Positions 1 to 8,310 of a DNA stretch of 64,000 bases are shown here, one piece after another. The translations under genes were made by a program, and so were the position numbers. How positions within the stretch are numbered: the first letter of the stretch is position 1; every line of letters starts with the position of its first letter. The DNA is taken from contig JABHSO010000025.1 of assembly GCA_018669845.1 (NCBI GenBank), positions 1 to 64,000 on the forward strand, given 5' to 3'. A model generated the notes under the pieces. It was given only the letters and a program-made list of their open reading frames with translations. It was not told the origin of the DNA and searched no databases. Source of the stretch: Gammaproteobacteria bacterium. Its GTDB lineage: Bacteria; Pseudomonadota; Gammaproteobacteria; GCA-001735895.

Positions 1-2
1 AT

Positions 3-107
3 AAGTGGAGAAAATTAAGAGGCTTTGGTTTCCTGGGACAGGTCATCAAAGGTGTTCAATTTAAAGATGGGATAGAGGTCATTTCAGATAAGCAGGTCGC
101 CGCTTGA
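3..107 (+). CDS. 3' end of a truncated gene, transposase-like C-terminus
   Basis: An open frame enters from the left window edge and stops at a TGA at 105-107, giving 34 codons. It includes WRKLRGF, VIKGVQFKDGIEV and a QVAA end. This W-R-K-L-R-G-F...V-I-x-G-V-x-F-x-D-G-I pattern resembles, from memory, the C-termini of DDE insertion-sequence transposases. The IS family cannot be assigned and no terminal inverted repeat can be shown, because the rest of the element lies outside the window. It could be an intact IS copy or a remnant. The next feature downstream is a strong promoter 22 bp away. Confidence 0.35.
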   Translation, partial: KWRKLRGFGFLGQVIKGVQFKDGIEVISDKQVAA

Positions 108-128
108 TTAGATGCCTAAACACCAGAT

Positions 129-157
129 TTGACAATAACTCTGCTTTTTGGGATAAT
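129..157 (+). promoter_or_regulatory. Predicted sigma-70 promoter of the cytochrome cluster
   Basis: A consensus -35 TTGACA (129-134) is separated by exactly 17 bp from GATAAT (152-157), one base from the consensus -10. The expected transcription start is near 164, leaving about 147 nt of leader before the tetraheme cytochrome start at 311. It is the best-looking housekeeping promoter I noticed in the window. It lies right behind the transposase-like gene end, so the -35 may sit in the terminal region of an IS. Confidence 0.55.
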
Positions 158-310
158 AATCACAAATCGAGACTCATAATAATAATGGCTGATACAAATA
201 ACGATACGATTATAACCAGCCTTAGTAGCATCCCGGCATGTTGAGCAGAGAAGAATCCAATACACGGATATCTTTTCTTATTTTGTTAAATCAATTTTAG
301 GGGATATACA

Positions 311-856
311 ATGATTCATAAAATTTTACAAACAGGATTACTGGTGGCCGCTCTGGCTATACCTGGAACAGCTTTGGCAGCAATTGCAGGATCGGCTCAT
401 GATTTTAGCGGAGGCGGAGGGAATGTGTGCTCAGGTTGTCATACTCCTCACAATGCATTGGCTAGCACTTCTGGCCCGTTATGGAATGCGGCTGCATCGA
501 ATGGTACTTACTCAATGTATGATAGTCCAAGTATTAATATGGTTACAGATACAGTACCGAATGGTGTTTCTGCTGCTTGTCTGAGTTGCCATGACGGTGT
601 ACTTGGTGTTGTTGGAGCTGGTAGTGGTAAGAACTTAGGAGAAGATTTAACAAACGATCATCCTATCAGTATTGCTTATGACAATGCTGCAGATAGTGGC
701 TTTGTGCAATTAAATCAATTGAATGCAGGCTTAAAGTTATATGGTAACAAGGTAGAGTGTGCTACCTGCCACGATGTGCATGCGACTGACGTCGTTGGGA
801 AATTAGAGCGCAACCTGGGTGGTCAGGATATATGCACAGCATGCCACATTAAGTAA
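311..856 (+). CDS. Periplasmic tetraheme c-type cytochrome
   Basis: The 181-residue protein has a clear Sec signal peptide (cleavage near ALAA, residue 23-24) and four CXXCH haem-attachment motifs: CSGCH, CLSCH, CATCH and CTACH. Spacing and flanking motifs (CHTPHNA, PLWN, CHDGV, DHPIS) match the doubled-CXXCH type of multihaem cytochrome. The same arrangement recurs as the first module of the 12-haem protein encoded at 5063-6865, so the two are paralogous. It should be a periplasmic or secreted electron carrier with bis-His haems. It opens a seven-gene cluster on one strand and is preceded by a good ribosome site (AGGGGAT) and a consensus promoter. The function is inferred from the haem motifs and the neighbours; the exact partner is unknown. 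Confidence 0.85.
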   Translation: MIHKILQTGLLVAALAIPGTALAAIAGSAHDFSGGGGNVCSGCHTPHNALASTSGPLWNAAASNGTYSMYDSPSINMVTDTVPNGVSAACLSCHDGVLGVVGAGSGKNLGEDLTNDHPISIAYDNAADSGFVQLNQLNAGLKLYGNKVECATCHDVHATDVVGKLERNLGGQDICTACHIK

Positions 857-879
857 GTCTCCCGGCTGAATCGAGTAGT

Positions 880-1665
880 ATGGTGGGTTCTTTTAATAAA
901 CAAACAGGAATTCGGGTTAAGCAATTTACCCTTATTCCTGTTTTGTTACTTGCTGTGATAGCTTGCAGTACCGAAACCCGCCAACTATTTTTTGATATCA
1001 AGCCACCCATGGCCGAGGAATTGGCCTCAAAACCCTCAGAATCACCGGAAATTCAAGAAAGTCAAACAAAGGACAAAAATTTATCACTGAGTTCCAGTGT
1101 GTTTTCATTTCCAGGTATGGATGAAGACCTTCCCCCACCGGCAATAGAAGAAGTGTTGGAATGGGAAAAGGCTGAGCAGATGTTGCCTAAAGATGAAGAA
1201 GACAATGTGGACTGGTCGGAGGCTTTGAGGCAGGGTTTAATAAGGCCTCGAACCGGTGCTGACCCAAGAACCCTGTGGATGACTACCTTTCAATGGGATT
1301 TTATTATTCCTGCTGTAGTCGATGAAGATGAGGACGAAGATGAAGATGAGGAGGATGAAACAGAAGGTAATAATGAAGACATAAATGTCGCTGGAAAAGG
1401 TGATGACGCTGATGAGGAAGAAGATGATGATGAGGAGGAAGACGACGACGATGACGCCAATGAGGATGATGCTTATTTTCCACATTCATCTCATACCCAG
1501 TGGTTAAGTTGCAAAAACTGTCACATGACGATTTATCCTTTCAGAAGAAACCCCGCTACCATGAAGGAGATGAAAAAAGGCAAATCCTGTGGAGTTTGCC
1601 ACGGTAAGAAGAAAGTTGCTTTTTCATTGAAGGCATGTGGCCGATGTCATCTGAATAGCGAGTAG
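880..1665 (+). CDS. Triheme cytochrome lipoprotein with a polyacidic linker
   Basis: The 261-residue protein starts with a lipoprotein-type signal (VIAC lipobox followed by STE), so it should be membrane-anchored. Residues from about 147 to 201 are almost entirely Asp and Glu. The C-terminal 60 residues hold three haem sites, CKNCH, CGVCH and CGRCH, laid out like a c7-type triheme domain and similar to the next gene product. The acidic tract probably keeps the haem domain away from the membrane, binds cations, or docks a basic partner; this is inference. The tract is encoded by GAT/GAA/GAC runs that could vary in length by slippage. The gene is 23 nt after the tetraheme gene. A GTG one codon later is an alternative start. 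Confidence 0.75.
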   Translation: MVGSFNKQTGIRVKQFTLIPVLLLAVIACSTETRQLFFDIKPPMAEELASKPSESPEIQESQTKDKNLSLSSSVFSFPGMDEDLPPPAIEEVLEWEKAEQMLPKDEEDNVDWSEALRQGLIRPRTGADPRTLWMTTFQWDFIIPAVVDEDEDEDEDEEDETEGNNEDINVAGKGDDADEEEDDDEEEDDDDDANEDDAYFPHSSHTQWLSCKNCHMTIYPFRRNPATMKEMKKGKSCGVCHGKKKVAFSLKACGRCHLNSE

Positions 1666-1697
1666 ATTGTGATGAATTTGTTTGGATGTGACGTCAG

Positions 1698-2051
1698 ATG
1701 AAAAAGCCAAACTATATTGTCATGCTATTACTGGGATGCTCTGTATTGCTAATTATTAAACCGGGTTTTTGTCAACAGGCACCCGGAGATCTTCAATATG
1801 ATCGAAAGGATGCTGACCCTGAAAAACTGGAAACTTTCCCACCGTCTATTTTTCAGCACTGGATACACCGAGTTCGTTATCGATGTGATGCCTGTCATGA
1901 CACACTGTTTAAGATGAAACTGGGTGTTACTCCTATAAGCCACGATCTGATGGATAAGGGGAAGCTGTGCAGTGCATGCCATAACGGACAGATTGCATTC
2001 GATGCTGGCTTCAAAAACTGCAACCGGTGTCATGTTACCGAGGAAAAATGA
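1698..2051 (+). CDS. c7-type triheme cytochrome
   Basis: The 117-residue protein has an N-terminal signal or anchor helix (about residues 8-25) and three CXXCH motifs (CDACH, CSACH, CNRCH). The layout W-x-H-R-x-R-Y-x-C-D-x-C-H, L-C-x-A-C-H-N-G, N-C-N-R-C-H matches c7-type triheme domains known from multihaem electron-transfer proteins. It is probably a small periplasmic electron shuttle feeding the outer-membrane components encoded next to it. Its stop codon overlaps the start of the beta-barrel gene in an ATGA arrangement, which suggests translational coupling. The haem domain resembles the C-terminus of the preceding lipoprotein, so one may be a duplicate of the other. Confidence 0.8.
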   Translation: MKKPNYIVMLLLGCSVLLIIKPGFCQQAPGDLQYDRKDADPEKLETFPPSIFQHWIHRVRYRCDACHDTLFKMKLGVTPISHDLMDKGKLCSACHNGQIAFDAGFKNCNRCHVTEEK

Positions 2052-4066
2052 ACGGTATGTACCGCTCTCAAGTTTTCCCGAGAGTGATGCGGTTTATTTC
2101 TGTCACCCGGATATTAGTCTTCATGACTATATTTTGGACTGTTAATAGTATTGCAGAATCAAAGAATTCGTTGACTCTATACCCGGCTGAAGTAGAGGCC
2201 ATATTCAGTTTTGATCATGATGACCGAAATGGCAGTGGTAATAGCAGTTTCAGCTCACAGGAAACCGACAGTGAATTTGGTGTCAGACTAGTTCAGGAAG
2301 CATATCTCTATGACCCTGATATAGCCTGGTTTATTGTTGATATAGAACCCTCAATTATGCGTGAAGACACCAAATCTTCTACTTTGACCGAAGATAGCAG
2401 TGGCAGGAATCTTGATTATTTTTTCCAGGCAGATATTTTGCAGGAAACTACTTTACCGGTAGGGTTCAATATTCAGATACAGCATAGCTCGGATCTGCTG
2501 GATGGTTCTCTGGGAAGTCAATATGATAATGTCATCGATACTAAGCAGGCATCTGTAGACTGGAAGTTAGATGCCTTTCCAATAAGTTTAACTTACCGAG
2601 ATGAGGTGCTTGATCAGGAGTTTCAAACCAGCCTTAATGATCAGCTGTCAAAACGAAATGAAAATTTACAAAATTGGGTGTTAAAGGGAGGGAGTAGTAA
2701 GCTGGATTTGCGTTTGGAGCATGAAAACCTGGATGATCTTATCAGTACTAGAAATAATGATTTTGAGCAGGATGAAGCTTATTTAAGACATTGGCTTTCC
2801 TGGGGCAGGGCCAGTGAACTTAGATCTATACTTGAATATTCTGATCGAAATGGATTTAACGCCAACAAACGCCTGACCTTTGAAGAGAATGCACGTATTC
2901 AGCACACTGAGAATACTTTCAGTCGAACATTTTACCGCTATTTTTCTATCACACAGAACACGGAGACTGAAGAGCACAATAGTAAATTTGAGTTGAATCA
3001 TAATCTCTACGGAAATCTGACAACCATTGCCAGTGTGGAAGCTGATGCTGCGCGTTCTGATAACCTTGATGAAAATATTCAAACGGTAGAGCTGTTTAGC
3101 CGTTACCAGAAACAGGACTTGTTTGGTGCAACGGTCAATGCCGGATTAGGCGTTTCCTATGGGGAGACCGACAGAGATTCTACATTTGGGTTAGTTGATG
3201 TTGTTGACGAAAGTCATACTGCACGACTTAATGGGGTGATACTGAATACTCGGTTCATTTTTACCAGTACCATTATCATCACCGATAGCACTGGCACGAT
3301 TGTTTATAGTGAAGGTTTTGACTATGTGGTGAATAATCGCAGTGGGGATCTTACCGAGGTGCAAATTATTGCCGGTGGCCAGATTAATGATGGTGATAGC
3401 ATATTGGTCAGCTATCAGGCACAGGCATTGCCATCACAGAAATTTTCGACTACTTATAGCCGCTATAATTTGGGGATTAATCTGGGCTGGTTGAGATTAT
3501 CGCACAGTGATAGTAAATCGAATGACAGTCTAATATCGGGTGCCGATGAGAGTTTCCTCAATGATACGCGTTTTACCATTACCGATATAGAGTTTCGTTG
3601 GGAGCTTAACAAAAGTGATCTTCTTCTGGGAGCACAACGAAATTACCAGCTGGCAGGTGGATTTTCTTCGACTACTTACACCTATAAACAAACCTTTTCC
3701 TGGACCTATTCAAGGGATTTCCGTTTAAATTTAAGTACCATTGAATCCTTTACAGAAGAAGAGGATCAGGATACTGACCTGTACAGTCTCGATCTTTCGA
3801 TTGACTGGAGGCCTTTGCCTGCTTTATCAATAGTTCCTACGGTTGGGTTCTGGCAACGACAGGATACAGAGAATTCGGTTCCCAGAAGCTCCAGTGAGGA
3901 TGAATTTATCACTGCCGGGTTTAAGTTACACTGGAAGTATCGTCAGATAGCAGTGGACTTTAGCTATTTCCGTGACCGGCGAACTCTTCAGACTAACCAG
4001 ACAGTCGATGGAAACCAGGTAGATGAATATAAATATATGTTCAGGCTGATACGGAAATTCTTATGA
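2048..4066 (+). CDS. Outer-membrane beta-barrel candidate of the cytochrome cluster
   Basis: The product is about 672 residues. I place the start at the ATG at 2048, which overlaps the previous stop as ATGA and has GAGG upstream; the frame is open to 2027 but lacks a better start. After a signal-like hydrophobic stretch ending near SIAES, the protein has no transmembrane helices. It consists of alternating polar/hydrophobic stretches, many Y/F/W and R/D/N residues, and a C-terminal ending in aromatic-rich YMFRLIRKFL, like an outer-membrane beta-signal. There are no CXXCH motifs. Its place among cytochrome genes recalls the porin of porin-cytochrome conduits (MtrB, PioB and Geobacter analogues), but I recognise no sequence identity to them. 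The barrel call is moderately secure; the conduit role is inferred. Confidence 0.65.
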   Translation: MNGMYRSQVFPRVMRFISVTRILVFMTIFWTVNSIAESKNSLTLYPAEVEAIFSFDHDDRNGSGNSSFSSQETDSEFGVRLVQEAYLYDPDIAWFIVDIEPSIMREDTKSSTLTEDSSGRNLDYFFQADILQETTLPVGFNIQIQHSSDLLDGSLGSQYDNVIDTKQASVDWKLDAFPISLTYRDEVLDQEFQTSLNDQLSKRNENLQNWVLKGGSSKLDLRLEHENLDDLISTRNNDFEQDEAYLRHWLSWGRASELRSILEYSDRNGFNANKRLTFEENARIQHTENTFSRTFYRYFSITQNTETEEHNSKFELNHNLYGNLTTIASVEADAARSDNLDENIQTVELFSRYQKQDLFGATVNAGLGVSYGETDRDSTFGLVDVVDESHTARLNGVILNTRFIFTSTIIITDSTGTIVYSEGFDYVVNNRSGDLTEVQIIAGGQINDGDSILVSYQAQALPSQKFSTTYSRYNLGINLGWLRLSHSDSKSNDSLISGADESFLNDTRFTITDIEFRWELNKSDLLLGAQRNYQLAGGFSSTTYTYKQTFSWTYSRDFRLNLSTIESFTEEEDQDTDLYSLDLSIDWRPLPALSIVPTVGFWQRQDTENSVPRSSSEDEFITAGFKLHWKYRQIAVDFSYFRDRRTLQTNQTVDGNQVDEYKYMFRLIRKFL

Positions 4067-5061
4067 CATTACACTGGTTCCTGCTATTGCCGTTATTACT
4101 CAGTGCTTGCGCAACGACTGCTCCTGTATTGCCTGAGGTGATGCCCCACCTGGTATGGCCTGCAGCGCCAGAGCCAGCTCGCATTGAGTTTGTAAATCTG
4201 TTTAGTAAAGCCGATGATCTTGGGATGAAAAAATCTTTCTTCAGCAAGTTGATCGAGTTTTTTGCAGGTGCTGAAGAGCGGCGAATGACTCGCCCCTATG
4301 CTATTGCTGCTAACAGTGAAAAAATTATTGTTGCTGATCCAGATGCTTCGGCTGTGCATTTATTTGACCTGAAACGAAAAAAATACCGCAAACTCAATCG
4401 CACAGGGAACTTGCATCTTGAAACACCTATTGGTGTTGCCATTAGTGATGATAGATTATTTATTGCTGATTCACAGTTGAACAAGGTTTTTATACTGGAT
4501 GAAAAACTGGAGCTGTTGACAGTACTTCAAGGGTTTCAACGTCCCACCGGGCTTGCATTTGATCCTGTGCGTCAGTACCTCTATATCGCGGATACTCTGG
4601 CACATCAGGTTAAGGTATTTGATCATAATGGCCAGTTTCAATTTATTATTGGAGAGCATGGTGAAAATAATGCCCAATTCAATTTCCCCACTCACCTGGC
4701 TTTTAGTGGAGACCGTCTGTTTGTAAACGATACTATGAATTTTCGAATACAGATTTTTGAGTTTGATGGTCGTCACCTGAAGACTTTTGGAAAGCATGGT
4801 GATGCTAGTGGCTCTTTCGCACAGTCAAAGGGATTGGCTATAGATGCAGATGGTCATGTCTATGTGGCTGACGCAATGTCTGGTCGTGTGCAGATTTTCG
4901 ATCAAAATGGAGTCTTTTTATTAGACTTTGGTTCATTCGGTAACACACCCGGTAGCTTCCAGTTGCCTGCAGGACTTTCCTTTTGGGAAGATAAGTTATA
5001 TGTCGCTGACTCTTTTAATGGACGAGTTCAGGTGTTTCGCTATTTAGCGGTGGAGAATTGA
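4063..5061 (+). CDS. Lipoprotein with NHL-type beta-propeller
   Basis: The 332-residue protein begins with a lipoprotein signal (LLSACATT lipobox) and then carries about six repeats of the NHL type, seen as recurring blocks such as LYIADTLAHQVKVFD, LFVNDTMNFRIQIFE, VYVADAMSGRVQIFD and LYVADSFNGRVQVFR. Such propellers usually act as binding scaffolds. NHL lipoproteins are recurrent neighbours of multihaem outer-membrane cytochromes, where they may assist assembly or export of the haem proteins. The start overlaps the stop of the beta-barrel gene (ATGA), and the next cytochrome gene begins one base after its stop, so it belongs firmly to the operon. The partner protein is not known. Confidence 0.8.
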   Translation: MTLHWFLLLPLLLSACATTAPVLPEVMPHLVWPAAPEPARIEFVNLFSKADDLGMKKSFFSKLIEFFAGAEERRMTRPYAIAANSEKIIVADPDASAVHLFDLKRKKYRKLNRTGNLHLETPIGVAISDDRLFIADSQLNKVFILDEKLELLTVLQGFQRPTGLAFDPVRQYLYIADTLAHQVKVFDHNGQFQFIIGEHGENNAQFNFPTHLAFSGDRLFVNDTMNFRIQIFEFDGRHLKTFGKHGDASGSFAQSKGLAIDADGHVYVADAMSGRVQIFDQNGVFLLDFGSFGNTPGSFQLPAGLSFWEDKLYVADSFNGRVQVFRYLAVEN

Positions 5062-5062
5062 T

Positions 5063-6865
5063 ATGGTTAGAGTAATCCTGTTGGGAGTATGCTTACTAAT
5101 TGCTTCGGGCGTATTTGCCGTTGGAGTAGTATCAGATACCGTACATAATCTTTCTGTCAGTGGTCCTGGTCCAGTCAAAAGTCTGACTGAAGACCGTATC
5201 TGTATTTACTGTCACATTCCTCACTCTGCCTCTGCACAAGCCCCATTGTGGAACAGACTCTCTTCGGGTGGTTATATCAATTATCAAAGTAGTACAACGG
5301 ATGCATCTCCGGGCCAGTTGGGTGCGGCTTCGGTACGCTGTCTATCCTGCCATGACGGAACCATTGCATTGGGTGATCTGGCTAACAGCAGAGCTGGTAT
5401 TATCGATAATCTGAGCACTACAAGGCTTAATGGGCGGTCGGGACTTGGTACCGATCTATCAGATGATCACCCGATTTCCATCATTTATGATTCGGGATTA
5501 AGCACCAGAGATCCAGATCTGGTTCATCCTGCTAATGTAGATCTACCTTTGCTCAGTGGAGAGCTGCACTGTACATCCTGTCATGATGCGCATGATAATA
5601 CGACTCCTCCGTTTCTGCATAAATCTACCCTCTACGGTGAACTTTGTATTACCTGTCACAACTTGACTGGGTCGAACTGGGACTGGACCAATAGTTCCCA
5701 TGGAACTTCAACGGCTGTCCCGCAGGGTACTGACCCATGGTCCGAACGTAAGCCTGAATGGAAAGGTTTGAATGTGGGTCAAAATGCCTGCATGAATTGC
5801 CATACACCTCACAATGCGGCTACAGCTGTCAGACTGGTGAAGGATCAGGAAGAACAGACCTGTTATCGATGTCATGATGGGTCAGTAGGTACTAATAATA
5901 TTCAGGCAGATTTCCAACGGTTCTATCGTCACCCGGTTGATGTGACCCCCAATATTGACCATGACAGTGCCAGGCTGGAAAATCCAAGAACCATGCAATT
6001 ACATGTAGAGTGTGAAGACTGCCACAATCCCCATGCAAGTTTTAGCTCATCTCCAATGATTTCCTTCAATCCAGGTAATCCACTGGATTCAAATCTAACC
6101 GTTGCGCCATTAGTGAATGGTAGTCTGGCAGGTGTTAGTGGAATCGATATAAATGGTAGCGTTAAAACAGAAGCCGATTTCGAGTATGAGGTGTGTTTTA
6201 AATGCCATGGTGTGCCTGCAAACAGTGCCTGTGAAAATCGACGTTGTTCCACAGCCGATAATTATCAAATGGTACGGCAAGATGGTGTTTATAACTTGCG
6301 CGACAAATTCGATACCGGTAATCCTGCATTAGTGTCATATCATCCCGTGTATGCCAACAACCCCAGCAATAATAGCGAGGTTCCAAGTCTGCGTAATGAT
6401 ATTCCACTAAATACTAGCAGTAGCCAGATTTACTGCAGTGATTGTCACAGTAGCAACAGTTCACCTGCTGCTGGTGATGTCGGGTCCTCAGGGCCACATG
6501 GTTCTCAGTATGAAGGTATTCTGGCACAACGCTACAGTTTTGATCCTGAATCAACTTCAATAACTTTTGACAATGCGTTGTGTTTCAAATGCCATGATGC
6601 CGGTAATCTTTATTCTGATGTATCCTTTAAACATAAAAAACACCTTGAAAAGGATTTTTCATGCATCAACTGTCATGATCCACATGGTTCAACTGCGGGG
6701 CCGCATCTGCTCAATTTTCTGACCTCTTCTAATGTGGCTGGTCAGACTCTGAATATTACCGGGGCAGGTGGTTATAACGAACCAACCTGGGTGGACAATG
6801 GATTATACAGTGGTACCTGTTACATGGATTGCCATGGCAAAGTACATGACGGCTGGAATTATTAG
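5063..6865 (+). CDS. Large 12-haem c-type cytochrome of three tetraheme modules
   Basis: The 600-residue protein has a Sec signal (cleavage near VFAVG), eleven CXXCH motifs and one C-terminal CX3CH (CYMDCH, residues 586-591). Hemes 1-4, 5-8 and 9-12 form three similar modules, each with a first CHxPH- or CHS-type site, a CHDG- or CFKCHD-type site, and a CHxPHA/CHDPHG-type site. Module 1 parallels the product of 311-856 closely (CHxPH, PLWN, CLSCHDG, DDHPISI). Such proteins act as long haem wires in the periplasm or at the cell surface. SD sequence GGAG lies 8 nt upstream, inside the end of the NHL gene. It overlaps the pentaheme gene by 20 nt. Terminal reductase activity cannot be excluded. 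Confidence 0.85.
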   Translation: MVRVILLGVCLLIASGVFAVGVVSDTVHNLSVSGPGPVKSLTEDRICIYCHIPHSASAQAPLWNRLSSGGYINYQSSTTDASPGQLGAASVRCLSCHDGTIALGDLANSRAGIIDNLSTTRLNGRSGLGTDLSDDHPISIIYDSGLSTRDPDLVHPANVDLPLLSGELHCTSCHDAHDNTTPPFLHKSTLYGELCITCHNLTGSNWDWTNSSHGTSTAVPQGTDPWSERKPEWKGLNVGQNACMNCHTPHNAATAVRLVKDQEEQTCYRCHDGSVGTNNIQADFQRFYRHPVDVTPNIDHDSARLENPRTMQLHVECEDCHNPHASFSSSPMISFNPGNPLDSNLTVAPLVNGSLAGVSGIDINGSVKTEADFEYEVCFKCHGVPANSACENRRCSTADNYQMVRQDGVYNLRDKFDTGNPALVSYHPVYANNPSNNSEVPSLRNDIPLNTSSSQIYCSDCHSSNSSPAAGDVGSSGPHGSQYEGILAQRYSFDPESTSITFDNALCFKCHDAGNLYSDVSFKHKKHLEKDFSCINCHDPHGSTAGPHLLNFLTSSNVAGQTLNITGAGGYNEPTWVDNGLYSGTCYMDCHGKVHDGWNY

Positions 6866-8216
6866 TTTGAACCTGCTTCGAGCAATATTTATTACTATCG
6901 CTATTTTAGCGATGCTGGCTACGGAAGTATCTGCAGATTTTTACCCTGTTCAAACTGGTACCATCAACCTGAACAGACCACATGATTATTCGCCTTCAAA
7001 GGATTGTGCGAACTGTCATTTATATTTGTACCAGCAGTTTGAACATTCGATGCATGCGAAAGCTTTCACCAATCCAGTTTTTCAGAATCAACTTTATGAT
7101 GTTCTGCTTCCACAGATGAAAGAAAATCCCAATGCCAGGCACAAAGTAGGAAAGTGTCTGGCATGTCATTCTCCCACGATCTATATGACAAAGAACCAGC
7201 AGCTACCTGCCCGCCATAGAATGGAATATGGAGCCCCTGGTGTTACCTGTGATTTTTGTCATACAATGATTAGCTACTCAGGCAAGTCACCAGAAAACGC
7301 AAATTATGTGACCTCACCAGGTCCGATTAAGTATGGACCCTTTAAATATTCGTCGGACTGGCACCGAAAATACTCACCGTTTCATACCAGTAGTAAAATC
7401 TGTGGTGTGTGTCATGAAGGAAGCAATAGTCATGGTGTCCAGACACACACGACTTATAGTGAATGGCTGACGAGCTCCTGGCCAAAAAAGGGAGTCGAGT
7501 GTCAGGATTGTCACATGAGTGCAACGGGTCGCTTGATTGATGGAAAAGCTATATTCGAGAGAGGCATTATAGCTGCAGCCAGGTACATATCACCGCCTGA
7601 GAGGAAAAAACTATTTAGCCACCGCTTTCCCGGTACGAATGTGTTAAGTCAACTAGAAGGAGCTGTTAAATTAAAAATTTACAACTTATCGAGAGAAATT
7701 GAACCTGGTGATACAATCTTTCTTGGTATTTCTCTGGACAATAGTGAGGCAGGACACAGTATGCCGACAGGAGCCATTGAATTACGCCAGGCCTGGTTGG
7801 ATGTTCGAGTTAGCTTGCCGCAATCAGGACAAGTATGGCAGCTAAAGGCTGAACGAATCTCTGATGAAAGCTGGGATACAGCGGGTATGAGTGTATCTAA
7901 TACGCTATCACTGGATAATGAAATTACACCGGGCAGTCGGCTGTACAGGGCAGTTTTAGTAGACTCGAAAGGTCGCCAAACATTTAATAACTGGCAGGCT
8001 GTGTCCAAAGTTTTTGATAATCGTCTTAAGGCTGGGGAAATACGTCGAGAGATGTTTCGTTTCACCGTGCCGGCTGATGCTTTGGGTAATCTGGATGTGG
8101 AAGTAAAACTTTACTATTTGCGTTATCCACCTGCTTTCGTCACACGCCTTGGAATGAAACCAGCCAAAAATATTTTAGTGGCAAAGGAAAGTAAAATAAT
8201 AAAGATAAACTACTAA
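6846..8216 (+). CDS. Pentaheme cytochrome c with C-terminal beta domain (c554-like)
   Basis: The reading frame is open from 6768, but a signal peptide (hydrophobic core LLRAIFITIAILAMLA, cleavage near VSADF) is only sensible from the ATG at 6846, giving 456 residues; a TTG at 6867 is an alternative. Five CXXCH sites follow: CANCH, CLACH, CDFCH, CGVCH, CQDCH. The first half, with its first site followed by YQQFEHSMHA, recalls the cytochrome c554 family of multihaem proteins. Residues after about 250 have no haem sites and look like beta-strands. It may be an electron-input or catalytic subunit of the cluster. The last of seven co-directional genes, it is followed by a hairpin terminator candidate. 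Confidence 0.75.
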   Translation: MTAGIISLNLLRAIFITIAILAMLATEVSADFYPVQTGTINLNRPHDYSPSKDCANCHLYLYQQFEHSMHAKAFTNPVFQNQLYDVLLPQMKENPNARHKVGKCLACHSPTIYMTKNQQLPARHRMEYGAPGVTCDFCHTMISYSGKSPENANYVTSPGPIKYGPFKYSSDWHRKYSPFHTSSKICGVCHEGSNSHGVQTHTTYSEWLTSSWPKKGVECQDCHMSATGRLIDGKAIFERGIIAAARYISPPERKKLFSHRFPGTNVLSQLEGAVKLKIYNLSREIEPGDTIFLGISLDNSEAGHSMPTGAIELRQAWLDVRVSLPQSGQVWQLKAERISDESWDTAGMSVSNTLSLDNEITPGSRLYRAVLVDSKGRQTFNNWQAVSKVFDNRLKAGEIRREMFRFTVPADALGNLDVEVKLYYLRYPPAFVTRLGMKPAKNILVAKESKIIKINY

Positions 8217-8252
8217 TTTATGTCGTAAAAATACCATCTTCATTAAACTGAC

Positions 8253-8286
8253 GGGCTAAATTTTCACCTAGCCCTTTCAGTTTTCA
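8253..8286 (+). terminator. Possible terminator of the cytochrome operon
   Basis: GGGCTA (8253-8258) pairs with TAGCCC (8269-8274) across a 10-nt loop and is followed by a T-rich stretch (TTTCAGTTTT). The stem is short, so this is a moderate call. It lies in the 94-bp convergent gap between the cytochrome cluster and the peroxidase pseudogene. Confidence 0.4.
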
Positions 8287-8310
8287 AGGTTCATCAGATA
8301 TATGGGGTTA

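Noticed and set aside
1237..1489. Long open frames on the minus strand opposite the acidic lipoprotein gene
   Set aside because: They are shadows of the GAT/GAA/GAC-rich tract, which reads as Ile/Val/Phe-rich or His/Leu-rich frames on the other strand; they have no ribosome site.
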